Assembly: GCA_964364175.1 (NCBI GenBank)
Contig: CAYILR010000030.1
Coordinates: forward strand, 1-53,243
DNA from: CAYILR01 sp964364175
GTDB lineage: Bacteria; Bdellovibrionota; UBA1018
DNA: 53,243 bases
Direction of reading: 5' to 3'
In this document: positions 46,455-53,243 of the stretch, piece after piece
Layout: each line of letters opens with the position of its first letter
How positions within the stretch are numbered: position 1 is the first letter of the stretch
Translations under genes and position numbers: made by a program
Notes under the pieces: generated by a model
What the model saw: only the letters and a program-made list of their open reading frames with translations
Told to the model about the DNA's origin: nothing
Database searches by the model: none

Positions 46455-46778
46455 TATGAAGCAACCGAAGCTTTTTCTTCTCTGTCACAGGAGACGCGAC
46501 TCAAGGTATTTAAGCTGCTCCTCGAATATGGATGTGACGGCACTGTGCCGAGCAAGATTGCCGACGAGCTGAAGATTCCGGCTAATACCCTCTCGTTTCA
46601 CCTATCCCACATGAGTCGAGCACAGTTGGTGACTTCTAAAAAAGAGGGCAGGTCCATCACCTATTTCGCCAATACAGATTTGATCGAAGAACTGATCGGG
46701 TATCTGCAAGCCAATTGCTGCGCCCGAGAAGAAAAAACCAAGAGCAGGCAAGCCTGCCGTAACGAAAGGAAGTGCTAA
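46446..46778 (+). CDS. arsR: ArsR-family repressor
   Basis: 110 residues with a winged-helix fold: EATEAFSSLSQETRLKVFKLL, then DGTVPSKIADELKIPANTLSFHLSHM as the HTH, a wing with TSKKEGRSITYFA, and a C-terminal ANCCAREE and RQACRNERKC. The adjacent Cys pair near residue 92 and the tail Cys are candidate As(III) ligands, unlike the CxC site of E. coli ArsR in helix 4. The start is ATG 46446 or 46452; longer versions run into the palindrome and are rejected. Regulates the operon below, by inference from the operator. Confidence 0.92.
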   Translation: MEMYEATEAFSSLSQETRLKVFKLLLEYGCDGTVPSKIADELKIPANTLSFHLSHMSRAQLVTSKKEGRSITYFANTDLIEELIGYLQANCCAREEKTKSRQACRNERKC

Positions 46779-46779
46779 G

Positions 46780-47220
46780 ATGAAACGATTTCATATTCAC
46801 GTTGGAGTTAAAAGTATCGAGGAGTCTGTCCAATTCTATTCGACGCTTTTTGGACAGAAGCCAACCAAGCTCAAAGAAGACTACGCCAAGTGGATGCTCG
46901 AGGATCCTCGCCTAAACTTTGCGATCTCGACTCGGACGAATACAAAAGGCGTCGATCACGTCGGCATCCAAGTCGAGACTCCCACTGAGCTGACCGAGAT
47001 CACGGATCGTTTAAAGCAAGCCGACTTAGGCGTCTATGACGAGGGCGAAACGACATGTTGCTACGCTGAATCCAACAAAGCATGGGTAGAAGATCCCTCA
47101 GGTGTTGCGTGGGAAACCTACCAGAATATGGGCGACGCCGAGATTTTTAGCAAATCCGTGGAGTCCTCCAAGAAGTCCGAATCAGCCTGCTGCGTCCCTG
47201 GCGAGTCGAGTTGTTGTTGA
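46780..47220 (+). CDS. arsI: ArsI-type C-As lyase
   Basis: A 146-residue vicinal-oxygen-chelate (glyoxalase-like) dioxygenase, ArsI/CadI type, that splits the carbon-arsenic bond of trivalent organoarsenicals such as MAs(III). Seen: FHIHVGVKSIEESVQFYS, GVDHVGIQVE (H60), TTCCYAESNKAW with the substrate Cys pair C93-C94, and VAWETYQ (E112); H5 or H7, H60 and E112 would hold Fe(II). The C-terminus has extra Cys pairs (ACCVPGESSCC), a metal-binding tail. It follows arsR with one base between stop and start. Confidence 0.93.
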   Translation: MKRFHIHVGVKSIEESVQFYSTLFGQKPTKLKEDYAKWMLEDPRLNFAISTRTNTKGVDHVGIQVETPTELTEITDRLKQADLGVYDEGETTCCYAESNKAWVEDPSGVAWETYQNMGDAEIFSKSVESSKKSESACCVPGESSCC

Positions 47221-47232
47221 GGAAAAGAAACC

Positions 47233-47664
47233 ATGAAAATCCTCTTCATGTGCGTAGCCAATTCAGCCCGCAGTCAACTCGCTGAGGGATTGGCTCGTCA
47301 AATTTTTCCGAAAGCAGAAATCGAGAGCGCAGGCTCTCATCCCGGCAAACTCAACCCCTGCGCAGTTACGGTGATGAAGGAGATTGGATTGGATATATCC
47401 AAGCATGATTCAAAGTCCGTTGATCAACTCTCGCCCAGGTTCATCGCAGAACTCGACTATGTGATTACCTTGTGCGCCGAAGAAGTATGTCCAACCCTGG
47501 TGTCAAAGGCCAAGAAACTCCACTGGCCCCACCCTGACCCAGCAACAAAAGAACCCTTGTCCGAGAGCGAGTCCCTTCAGCGCTTTCGGATGGCACGCGA
47601 TGCGATTCGCGCGCGACTAGAAGACTTCAAGCGCCAGACGAGCGAAAGGATGTCCAGTGAGTAG
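47233..47664 (+). CDS. arsC: Arsenate reductase, LMW-phosphatase type
   Basis: 143 residues of the low-molecular-weight phosphatase-like arsenate reductases, which reduce As(V) to As(III). CX5R is CVANSAR (C7, R13); the redox pair is C81 and C86 in VITLCAEEVCPTL; the acid is in WPHPDPA. It is likely to be recycled by thioredoxin, as for the S. aureus type. Its end overlaps the aquaporin start by eight bases. Confidence 0.94.
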   Translation: MKILFMCVANSARSQLAEGLARQIFPKAEIESAGSHPGKLNPCAVTVMKEIGLDISKHDSKSVDQLSPRFIAELDYVITLCAEEVCPTLVSKAKKLHWPHPDPATKEPLSESESLQRFRMARDAIRARLEDFKRQTSERMSSE

Positions 47665-48349
47665 TCGTCGAATTTCGTACATTGCCGAATTTGTCGGGAC
47701 TGCATTCTTGCTCATGATCGTCGTCGGATCGGGCATCATGGGTGAGAGACTCGCGCAAGGAAACACAGCCGTTACGCTTCTGGTTAACTCACTCGCAACA
47801 GGGGCAGGCTTGTTCGTTTTGATTCAATGCCTGGGTCCCATCTCTGGCGCTCATCTCAATCCGGTCGTGAGCCTTGTGGATTTTTTTGGGGGACGCTTGG
47901 ACCGGCGTGGTCTTTTTTTCTACTGTTTCTCGCAGTTTTTGGGCGCTGTTGTCGGTATATGGATTGCTCACATCATGTTCGACCAGTCGATCATCCAAAT
48001 ATCGACCCGAGACCGACTGGGATTGAATCTTTGGATCTCTGAGGTGATTGCGACCTTGGGCTTGATCTCTACGATTATTTTAACAAGGCGTCATCGCCCC
48101 GAGTCCACACCCATGAGCGTCGCTGCATACATCACAGCAGCCTACTGGTTTACGTCCTCAACCTCTTTCGCCAACCCTGCTGCCACATTGGCTCGCATGT
48201 TTACGAATACTTTTTGTGGAATCAGCCCGGCTGGTGTCGCCCCCTTCGTGATTGCTCAGATTGCAGGGGCGAGCTTGATCTTGATTTTTTTGAAAAATGG
48301 TCGGGGCGACTGGAATGTCATAACCCAACGTAATCTTTCATTTTCATAA
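47657..48349 (+). CDS. aqpS: AqpS-like aquaglyceroporin
   Basis: 230 residues, six membrane helices. The first pore motif is NPV (HLNPVVS) and the second is NPA (FANPAAT); the first variant is unusual. In Sinorhizobium meliloti AqpS replaces the ArsB pump in an ars operon and lets As(III) made by ArsC leave the cell. The same arrangement here (no arsB or acr3 in the operon) supports that role. Confidence 0.88.
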   Translation: MSSRRISYIAEFVGTAFLLMIVVGSGIMGERLAQGNTAVTLLVNSLATGAGLFVLIQCLGPISGAHLNPVVSLVDFFGGRLDRRGLFFYCFSQFLGAVVGIWIAHIMFDQSIIQISTRDRLGLNLWISEVIATLGLISTIILTRRHRPESTPMSVAAYITAAYWFTSSTSFANPAATLARMFTNTFCGISPAGVAPFVIAQIAGASLILIFLKNGRGDWNVITQRNLSFS

Positions 48350-48386
48350 AACACACGGAGTCAAAAGTAGTCAGTTTGTTTTTGGT

Positions 48387-49490
48387 TTAGCTGCGTTGCT
48401 TGAGTTCAACGACTTGTGCAAGTCGCTCTTGAGGGACCGTATAGCCTAGCTTCTCAGTCCCACCCTTCACTTCGACTCCTGCGAGTCGTAAGTAAACATT
48501 GGTGGTCTTAAGCTGGCTGTGACCGACCATCGCCATCACTCGGCCTAGGGATTCACCTCGACCCAAGAGATTGGTGATGAAGGTCGCCCTGAGGTCATGA
48601 AACGAAATGGGGTTAATCCCAATCGCCTCACAGAACTCCCGAGTCACCTGTGCCTGGGTACCGTTTTCCCATTCCTTGAGCCTGGGCAGAACAAAGTCAT
48701 TTCGACGCTCACTTTTCAGCTTCAGTTCTTTGAGAAAAACCAAAAGTGCTTCGTGAATCGGAATCACTCGGACTCGCCTGGTCTTGGTCGGACCAAATCC
48801 ACCCTTGTTCGTCCATTGCTCAACGACATGAATAGATCTGTTCTCAAGATCCACGTTCTGCCATTTGAGAGCAAAGAGCTCGCCGGACCGCATCCCCGTC
48901 ATAAGGGCTAGCGTCCAAACAGGATAGAACCGATGGCCACAGGCCCTTCCCTCATCGAGAAGTCTTTGAGCCTCACCGTTCGTCAGCACCTGCTTTTCAG
49001 CCTCGGGAGCCTTCACCGTGACCCCTTTGCAGGGGTTACGATCCAGGATTCCCTCGATCAAGGCCATTTCAAAAACTCGTCTCACCATCTTGAGAATCGT
49101 CTTTCGCGTATGAGGCGAAAGCGTACTCTCCACCGATTCGTAGATGAGTTCGTGGACATCCGACTGGGTGATGGACCGAATGTCCTTCTTTTTCCAAACG
49201 GGATGGACCCACTTTTTGAGCTGACCTTCGTAGCTCACCACAGTTGATGTTCTCAACTCTAGTTTCATTCGTCTGACGCATTCCGCGTGCCAGCTTTCCC
49301 AGTCTAGCGGTGCTTCTTGGTTAGCAGTAGCCTCGACCTCTTTTTTGAGTTCAAACTCCACTTGTTCTGCTTTTCGTTTGGAGGGAATCCCGCGTCGTCT
49401 GCGCTGAATTTTGTTTCCTCGCTCATCGCGTCCGATCACGTACACTTCGAAAAACGTCTTACTGTCTTTTTCATACTGATTGATTGCCAT
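48387..49490 (-). CDS. Tyrosine recombinase/integrase
   Basis: 367 residues, phage-type integrase with all key residues: R201 (ALMTGMRSGELF), K236 (TKTRRVRV), H298 and R301 (SFHDLRATFITNLL), H324 (VGHSQLKTTNVYLRL) and Y333. An AP2-like N-terminal arm-binding part and core-binding domain (about 65-155) precede it. It catalyses integration and excision of a genetic element. Its ribosome site AAAAAAGGAGAAT lies within the end of the excisionase-like gene. No attachment site could be read. Confidence 0.95.
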   Translation of the reverse strand: MAINQYEKDSKTFFEVYVIGRDERGNKIQRRRRGIPSKRKAEQVEFELKKEVEATANQEAPLDWESWHAECVRRMKLELRTSTVVSYEGQLKKWVHPVWKKKDIRSITQSDVHELIYESVESTLSPHTRKTILKMVRRVFEMALIEGILDRNPCKGVTVKAPEAEKQVLTNGEAQRLLDEGRACGHRFYPVWTLALMTGMRSGELFALKWQNVDLENRSIHVVEQWTNKGGFGPTKTRRVRVIPIHEALLVFLKELKLKSERRNDFVLPRLKEWENGTQAQVTREFCEAIGINPISFHDLRATFITNLLGRGESLGRVMAMVGHSQLKTTNVYLRLAGVEVKGGTEKLGYTVPQERLAQVVELKQRS

Positions 49491-49493
49491 AGA

Positions 49494-49697
49494 TCATTCT
49501 CCTTTTTTAGAAAGGATGGATCTCAGGTCTTTCAATCGGAATTTCAGCCTACTTCCCAATTTGTATGCCTGAACCTTCTCTCGATGGACTAAAATCCTAA
49601 GAGCGTTCGGCGTCATCCTTAAATAGGAAGCTGCTTCTTTCGTAGATAACCACTCGTAAATCGCCTGGTTTTCAAAGAACGCGGATGGGGTCACCAT
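49494..49697 (-). CDS. Excisionase-like HTH protein
   Basis: 67 residues. WLSTKEAASYLRMTPNALRILVHR and KLGSRLKFRLKDLRSILSK form the MerR/AlpA-like winged helix of phage-type excisionases (DNA-bending directionality factor). A ribosome site (AGGAG) precedes the ATG. It ends three bases before the integrase start. Confidence 0.85.
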   Translation of the reverse strand: MVTPSAFFENQAIYEWLSTKEAASYLRMTPNALRILVHREKVQAYKLGSRLKFRLKDLRSILSKKGE

Positions 49698-49998
49698 AGC
49701 AGCGCTCCTAGGGAGGTGCGAGTGGAAAAAAATCCGTTTTGATCCTTCTTCGGATCACTTGAGTGAGTTTCTTTTTCTCTTCGTATGTAATAAATAAGAG
49801 TTCCCCATTTCATGGGAAATCACTAAGCACGATCCATGCCATTCATTATTTGGTGCGTTAAACCGTGAGGCAAATGCGCCTAAAGCCGAGAGAGAATACT
49901 TAATCCGATTTTAAGAAAATATTGAACTAAAAGCTTAATAAAAACACCCTGTTGAGGTAGTGGTAGATCAGTTAATATAGGGGTCGAGGTAATATTCT
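49698..49998. other. Intergenic region with two small hairpins
   Basis: Between the excisionase gene and the PIN-domain pair, divergently. TGATCC-TTCTTC-GGATCA at 49740-49757 and TTCCC/GGGAA at 49801-49818 are short inverted repeats. GAGGT near 49986 serves the next gene. No other gene is evident. Confidence 0.7.
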
Positions 49999-50199
49999 AT
50001 GTCTAACCCAGTCAATAAAGGATCTGTTCGAAAATTAGCTGAGCGTCTGAAAGAACTCAGAAAAAGAAAACCGAGCGAAGAGTTTGTGGATGAATTCAAC
50101 GAACTGATGCGTAAGGACGACGAAGAGTCAGAAAAAAAAGATGAAAAAGACTCGATCAAAAAAATTGCTCGAGATCATACACCGGAGCAAAGCCTGTAA
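49999..50199 (+). CDS. Small charged protein, candidate antitoxin to PIN protein
   Basis: 66 residues, very rich in Lys, Glu and Asp, probably helical (VRKLAERLKELRKRKPSEEF). Its stop overlaps the start of the PIN-domain gene by one base (TAATG), the classic coupled order of antitoxin and toxin. No known antitoxin family is recognised. The ribosome site GAGGT precedes the ATG. Confidence 0.65.
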   Translation: MSNPVNKGSVRKLAERLKELRKRKPSEEFVDEFNELMRKDDEESEKKDEKDSIKKIARDHTPEQSL

Positions 50200-50975
50200 T
50201 GGGACGAGTGATTCCATTTTCTGAATTTGAAAATTATTACCAAAAAATTCAAAAATCCCCCGGATTTGTTCCGGGCACCATTCTTGATACCAATGTCATC
50301 GTGAGTTTGACATATGATATCAAGTCCAATCACGATGAAGTCGTTGAGTTTGTAGACCTTCTTCAAAATCATGACTTCAGAACGTTTGCCACAGTCACCA
50401 CAAAAGCCGAATTTCTAGATTTTCAACGTCGGTTGATTATGACCGAAATGTTGCGTGATTCGTTATTCTCTTCTTCGAAGCTCAAGCTTTCTCAACGCGC
50501 CATTTCGGCAGTGCAAACAGTTTCAGGTAGATTGGCCCAACGAGAACGTCGAGGGGGCGATCCCGTGTTTAACGATGCCGATCTCAAAGAAATCAAAAGC
50601 GCATTCTCGGCAGGATCGAATTCAGGAAAAATCGGTTGGCTCAAACTTTGTGACGAGGTTTTACTAAAACGCCTTCCAGAAGCAGAAACAATTTTATCAG
50701 ACTGTGGAATTGAATATGTGAGCCAACATGATCCATCGCAGACCGCTTTATTTAAAAGTACGATTGGCTGGTCGGATGCGGTGATCATTTCGGCAAAAAC
50801 ATGTTTAGGATTTTCAGATGCGATGATTTTGAATGCTCTTCAATGTAGTCGCTTTCATTTCGCCGTCAGTACTGATTTTGATTTGGGTTACGCAGCACTG
50901 GCTGGAACAGAGATCAAAGACGTAATTATGCCCGATGAAGTAGCAAAAAAATATAAGGCACTTCACTTCCAATAG
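50199..50975 (+). CDS. PIN-domain protein, candidate toxin
   Basis: 258 residues. PIN ribonuclease signature: D30 in GTILDTNVIVSL, E71 in TTKAEFLDF, D207 in LGFSDAMILNA, and D226/D228 in VSTDFDLGYA. It is about twice the length of VapC; the extra part (about 85-185) contains Arg-rich and Ser-rich helices. Likely a toxin cleaving RNA if the small protein upstream is the antitoxin. Confidence 0.75.
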   Translation: MGRVIPFSEFENYYQKIQKSPGFVPGTILDTNVIVSLTYDIKSNHDEVVEFVDLLQNHDFRTFATVTTKAEFLDFQRRLIMTEMLRDSLFSSSKLKLSQRAISAVQTVSGRLAQRERRGGDPVFNDADLKEIKSAFSAGSNSGKIGWLKLCDEVLLKRLPEAETILSDCGIEYVSQHDPSQTALFKSTIGWSDAVIISAKTCLGFSDAMILNALQCSRFHFAVSTDFDLGYAALAGTEIKDVIMPDEVAKKYKALHFQ

Positions 50976-50991
50976 ATCCTGTGTAGCTTTC

Positions 50992-51189
50992 TTACTCTGA
51001 ATCCCTAGCTTCCACAAAAGTACGCCTAATCAATTCAGCCTTTTCTTTGGCATTTTGGAGAACTCTATCCAAAAATTCCAGTCTTTCCGCTGGAGGAATA
51101 CTCTCCAAAATTTGAAAAAAAGACTGGATTCCAAATGTCGCTCCCTCCATATCATGCCGTTCTTGTGAATCTTTGAATTCAATTTTCAT
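50992..51189 (-). CDS. Small protein, 65 aa, paired with sigma54 activator
   Basis: Not recognised. A helical, charged protein (FQILESIPPAERLEFLDRVL). Its ATG overlaps the stop of the activator gene by four bases (51186-51189), so it is co-translated. It may modulate the regulator. Confidence 0.6.
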   Translation of the reverse strand: MKIEFKDSQERHDMEGATFGIQSFFQILESIPPAERLEFLDRVLQNAKEKAELIRRTFVEARDSE

Positions 51190-52601
51190 TTGAATGACTC
51201 CGCCTGCAATCTTTTAATGTCCAAGTGGGCTTCGTTGAATCTTCGATAAACCGAAGAACGATCGATATCTAATTTTTCTGCAATCCTCTCGACATTGAAA
51301 TGATTCTCTTTGGCCAAATGCAGAAGGTAGTCGTGTTTGGCTTTTCGGACGTAATCCTCATAGCTCATCTGCGCTTGTGGAGATTCAGCTGCCGGTGTTT
51401 CAGGTTTGACCTTGCTGGAATGCGACACCAGGTGTTTTCTGAAATGAGTAGATTTAAGGAGATCCTGAGTCATCACTGTTTTAGATCCCCTTGCCTTGGC
51501 AAAAACCAAGGAAGCCTCAATTGTATTTTTGAGTTCTCGAATATTTCCGGACCATGTGTGCTCAGAAAGTGCTTTGAGTGCATTAGCCGAAACCGTGTAA
51601 GGTGGGCCTGGAATTTTCAATAAAAAATGATGAACCAAAAGAGGAATATCTTCTAGTCGCTCTCTGAGCGGCACCGTCTCAATAGTGACAATCTTGATTC
51701 TATAATAAAGGTCTTCTCTAAAGAGTCCTTCTTTTACCATTTTCTCAAGAGACCTATGTGTAGCCGAAATGATTCTTGGCTTAGAAATTTTGATTTGGTT
51801 TGATCCGACTCGGTAATATTCACCTGACTCAAGAACCCTGAGTAGTTTCGGCTGAACATCCAGATGAAGCTCTCCAATTTCATCTAAGAAAAGAACACCA
51901 CCGTGAGCGATCTCGATTCGTCCGGGTCTGTCCGTATGAGCTCCGGTATACGCACCTCTCACGCAACCAAAGAGTTCCGTTTCCACCAAATCCTTGTTAA
52001 AGGAACTGCAATTCAGGCTGACAAAGGGACGTGACTTACTTTGCTGACCTTGGTGCAGCGCCTTCGCAACCAATTCTTTTCCAGTGCCAGACTCACCATG
52101 AATCACCACATTAATATCGGATTGCGCGAGTTCCGAAATTCTCCTTCGAAGCTCCCGCATAGGAGTCGAATGGCCAATGAGTGAGGACTCTAAATCATCG
52201 GACGACGAAGATTCTACGACTGATAAACGTTGCTCTAATAAAATTCTGTGTTGAGCGACCAAAATGCGACCTGGCAGCTCATGGTAAATTTGATCACTTT
52301 TATTGACGTAATCCGTTGCTCCCAAATCGAGCGCACTTTGGATGGATGGCCCCGCATCATCACTCGTTAGAACAAGAATGGGAGAACTGGGTGAAATCCG
52401 TCTGATCTCAGGAATGAGTTGTGTTCCGTCTACGTGATCCTTGAGATATTTATCGAGAAGATACAAATCGAACGTTTCTTTTTTAAGAAGTTTACGCGCA
52501 TCCTCCAATGTGTGGACCAGGGTGAATGAAAGACGACCGGAGAGCTTTCTTTTCAAAGACTCACAAAAAATCAGATCGTCTTCTACAACAAGGGTCTTCA
52601 T
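51186..52601 (-). CDS. NtrC-family sigma54-dependent response regulator
   Basis: 471 residues. Receiver domain with VVEDDL, phospho-acceptor D50 in YLLDKYL and K101; AAA+ domain with Walker A GESGTGKE and GAYTGA (Tyr for the usual Phe, the loop that contacts sigma54) plus Walker B LFLDEIGEL; a Fis-type HTH at the C-terminus (FNVERIAEKLDIDRSSVYRRF). It activates sigma54 promoters. No cognate kinase is adjacent. It is divergent from the winged-helix gene whose promoter has a sigma54 match. Confidence 0.94.
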   Translation of the reverse strand: MKTLVVEDDLIFCESLKRKLSGRLSFTLVHTLEDARKLLKKETFDLYLLDKYLKDHVDGTQLIPEIRRISPSSPILVLTSDDAGPSIQSALDLGATDYVNKSDQIYHELPGRILVAQHRILLEQRLSVVESSSSDDLESSLIGHSTPMRELRRRISELAQSDINVVIHGESGTGKELVAKALHQGQQSKSRPFVSLNCSSFNKDLVETELFGCVRGAYTGAHTDRPGRIEIAHGGVLFLDEIGELHLDVQPKLLRVLESGEYYRVGSNQIKISKPRIISATHRSLEKMVKEGLFREDLYYRIKIVTIETVPLRERLEDIPLLVHHFLLKIPGPPYTVSANALKALSEHTWSGNIRELKNTIEASLVFAKARGSKTVMTQDLLKSTHFRKHLVSHSSKVKPETPAAESPQAQMSYEDYVRKAKHDYLLHLAKENHFNVERIAEKLDIDRSSVYRRFNEAHLDIKRLQAESFK

Positions 52602-52624
52602 TTCACATCACCTATGACGCATAT

Positions 52625-52666
52625 TGTCGTATTTTGGTAGAAAACGCAACAAAATGTCGCGTTTTG
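52625..52666 (+). promoter_or_regulatory. Direct repeats, candidate activator-binding sites
   Basis: TGTCGTATTTTG (52625-52636) and TGTCGCGTTTTG (52655-52666) are 30 bases apart, about three helical turns. The second overlaps an inverted repeat CGCAACAAAA (52645-52654)/TTTTGTGCG (52662-52670). They lie 67-109 bases upstream of the -24 box, in the range of NtrC-type enhancers, and also before the activator's own start. Confidence 0.6.
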
Positions 52667-52731
52667 TGCGACTTTTAATTTAATATATCGATTTAATTTA
52701 TAAAAATTGAATCATTATCGCTGCTTAGATC

Positions 52732-52748
52732 TTGGCACGCATCCTGCT
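52732..52748 (+). promoter_or_regulatory. Sigma54 -24/-12 promoter match
   Basis: TTGGCACGCATCCTGCT (52732-52748) matches YTGGCACGrNNNTTGCW in all but two positions (one at the -15 T, one soft position). The GG (52734-52735) and GC (52746-52747) are separated by exactly 10 bases. A predicted start near 52759 is only about four bases before the ATG of the next gene. Confidence 0.65.
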
Positions 52749-52762
52749 CTTAGGGATCAGCG

Positions 52763-53206
52763 ATGAAGCTGACTCAACGGGACCATCAAATTCTATGTTT
52801 TCTTTCGGACCAGGGGGTGGCGACGCTCTCGCAACTCACCCAGGAGTTCTTTTTGACCGAGAAAGCTTGTCGCTCTCGTCTTCATATCCTTTTGACGGCC
52901 AAGCTCATTGAATCGGTTTCAGTTCAAGAACTACGCAAACTCTCGCTCACTGCATTTCAAAAGATGTCTGACATTCTTCGCGTGAGCACAGCTGAGCTTT
53001 GGAAATACCGCCTCTACCGGTTGACCTCAGCACTGAGAGGCAAACGAGCTGGAACCGAATCCCTTTCTCAACTCAAAATGTGGCGTCACCAAATCCAACT
53101 CAATGGGGTTAGGAGATTTTTTAAAGAGTCGTTTCCCAATGCACTTTTGCTGACCGAGTTTGATGTTCAAACTGAATGGAGCCGATACCTGGCCGATTGC
53201 AGCTGA
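52763..53206 (+). CDS. Replication-relaxation-like winged-helix protein, possibly truncated
   Basis: 147 residues. LTQRDHQILCFLSDQGVATLSQL with the following helix and QMRR-type wing pattern resembles the N-terminal winged helix of replication-relaxation family proteins of plasmids and integrative elements; the HQIQLNGVRRFF segment also fits. The ribosome site AGGGA (52752-52756) precedes the ATG. The usual family length is larger, and the stop TGA coincides with the start of sequence resembling an IS end, so it may be truncated. Confidence 0.55.
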   Translation: MKLTQRDHQILCFLSDQGVATLSQLTQEFFLTEKACRSRLHILLTAKLIESVSVQELRKLSLTAFQKMSDILRVSTAELWKYRLYRLTSALRGKRAGTESLSQLKMWRHQIQLNGVRRFFKESFPNALLLTEFDVQTEWSRYLADCS

Positions 53207-53243
53207 GTTGACCCACCCGTTTGCAAGGAACTGACCCAGGCGT
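53204..53243. mobile_element. Possible left end of an IS21-type element
   Basis: TGAGTTGACCCACC begins at the stop codon (53204); TGACCCA recurs at 53209-53215 and 53232-53238 (23 bases apart), a pattern I associate with IS21-family ends. The window stops before any transposase could be seen. Confidence 0.3.

Noticed and set aside
1..53243. tRNA, rRNA or CRISPR array
   Set aside because: No acceptable T-loop context with a cloverleaf, no rRNA block and no spaced repeats were found by eye; a dedicated search could still find a weak case.

Overview
The window (about 53 kb, mixed gene orientation, very tight packing with several convergent 3' overlaps) looks like the chromosome of a Gram-negative predatory or environmental bacterium of the Bdellovibrionota/Oligoflexia type. 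The reasons are the large number of exported Cys-rich proteins, lipoproteins and outer-membrane beta-barrel candidates, a DUF4105-type surface protein, HNH endonuclease relics of the kind common in that group, and the absence of any phage-sized or plasmid-sized block. This placement is inference from gene content; no rRNA or tRNA gene is present to test it.

Region by region. 1-8 kb: exported proteins of unknown function (a 548-residue Cys-rich protein, a small Gly-rich protein with a PEP-CTERM sorting tail, a 1252-residue Cys-rich protein with Pro-Ser linkers and an in-gene C11 tract) and a TrmN6-like tRNA methyltransferase. 8-9.2 kb: a RES/Xre toxin-antitoxin pair with its own promoter. 9.3-18.4 kb: an esterase-type lipoprotein, a membrane protein, a deoxyhypusine-synthase-like protein, a CBS-domain protein, a beta-barrel candidate, a two-motif aspartyl protease, a decayed HNH endonuclease, a CPA2 cation/proton antiporter and a CDP-alcohol phosphatidyltransferase that has lost two signature aspartates. 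18.7-20.2 kb: a matrixin-like lipoprotein and a TauE/UreH-like membrane protein. 20.2-24.8 kb: a four-gene overlapping operon on the minus strand (DUF971, nitronate monooxygenase, family 5 solute-binding protein, hybrid histidine kinase).

24.8-31.7 kb is an accessory patch. It has an intact GT87 glycosyltransferase, an AAA ATPase, a truncated phage tail-fibre-like fragment, a broken second copy of the GT87 3' end, a 188-bp MITE with perfect 28-bp terminal inverted repeats, then a minus-strand cluster made of a second AAA ATPase, a CsgG/FlgT-like exported protein and two secreted paralogues that share a C-terminal motif. Three of its control regions carry palindromes at or over promoters.

31.7-46.2 kb returns to ordinary chromosome: proS, a transaldolase-family gene, a GT4 glycosyltransferase, DedA, a zincin-DUF4105 surface protein, a KimA-like APC permease, an MFS transporter, small exported proteins and an S8 protease lipoprotein with an unusually long insert.

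46.2-53.2 kb is best read as a genomic island: a 113-bp palindrome, a self-controlled arsR-arsI-arsC-aqpS arsenic/organoarsenical operon, an excisionase-integrase pair, a PIN-domain toxin-antitoxin-like pair, an NtrC-type sigma54 activator, and a divergently facing winged-helix replication-relaxation-like gene behind an excellent sigma54 -24/-12 match with two upstream direct repeats 30 bp apart. The last 40 bases resemble the end of an IS21-type element.
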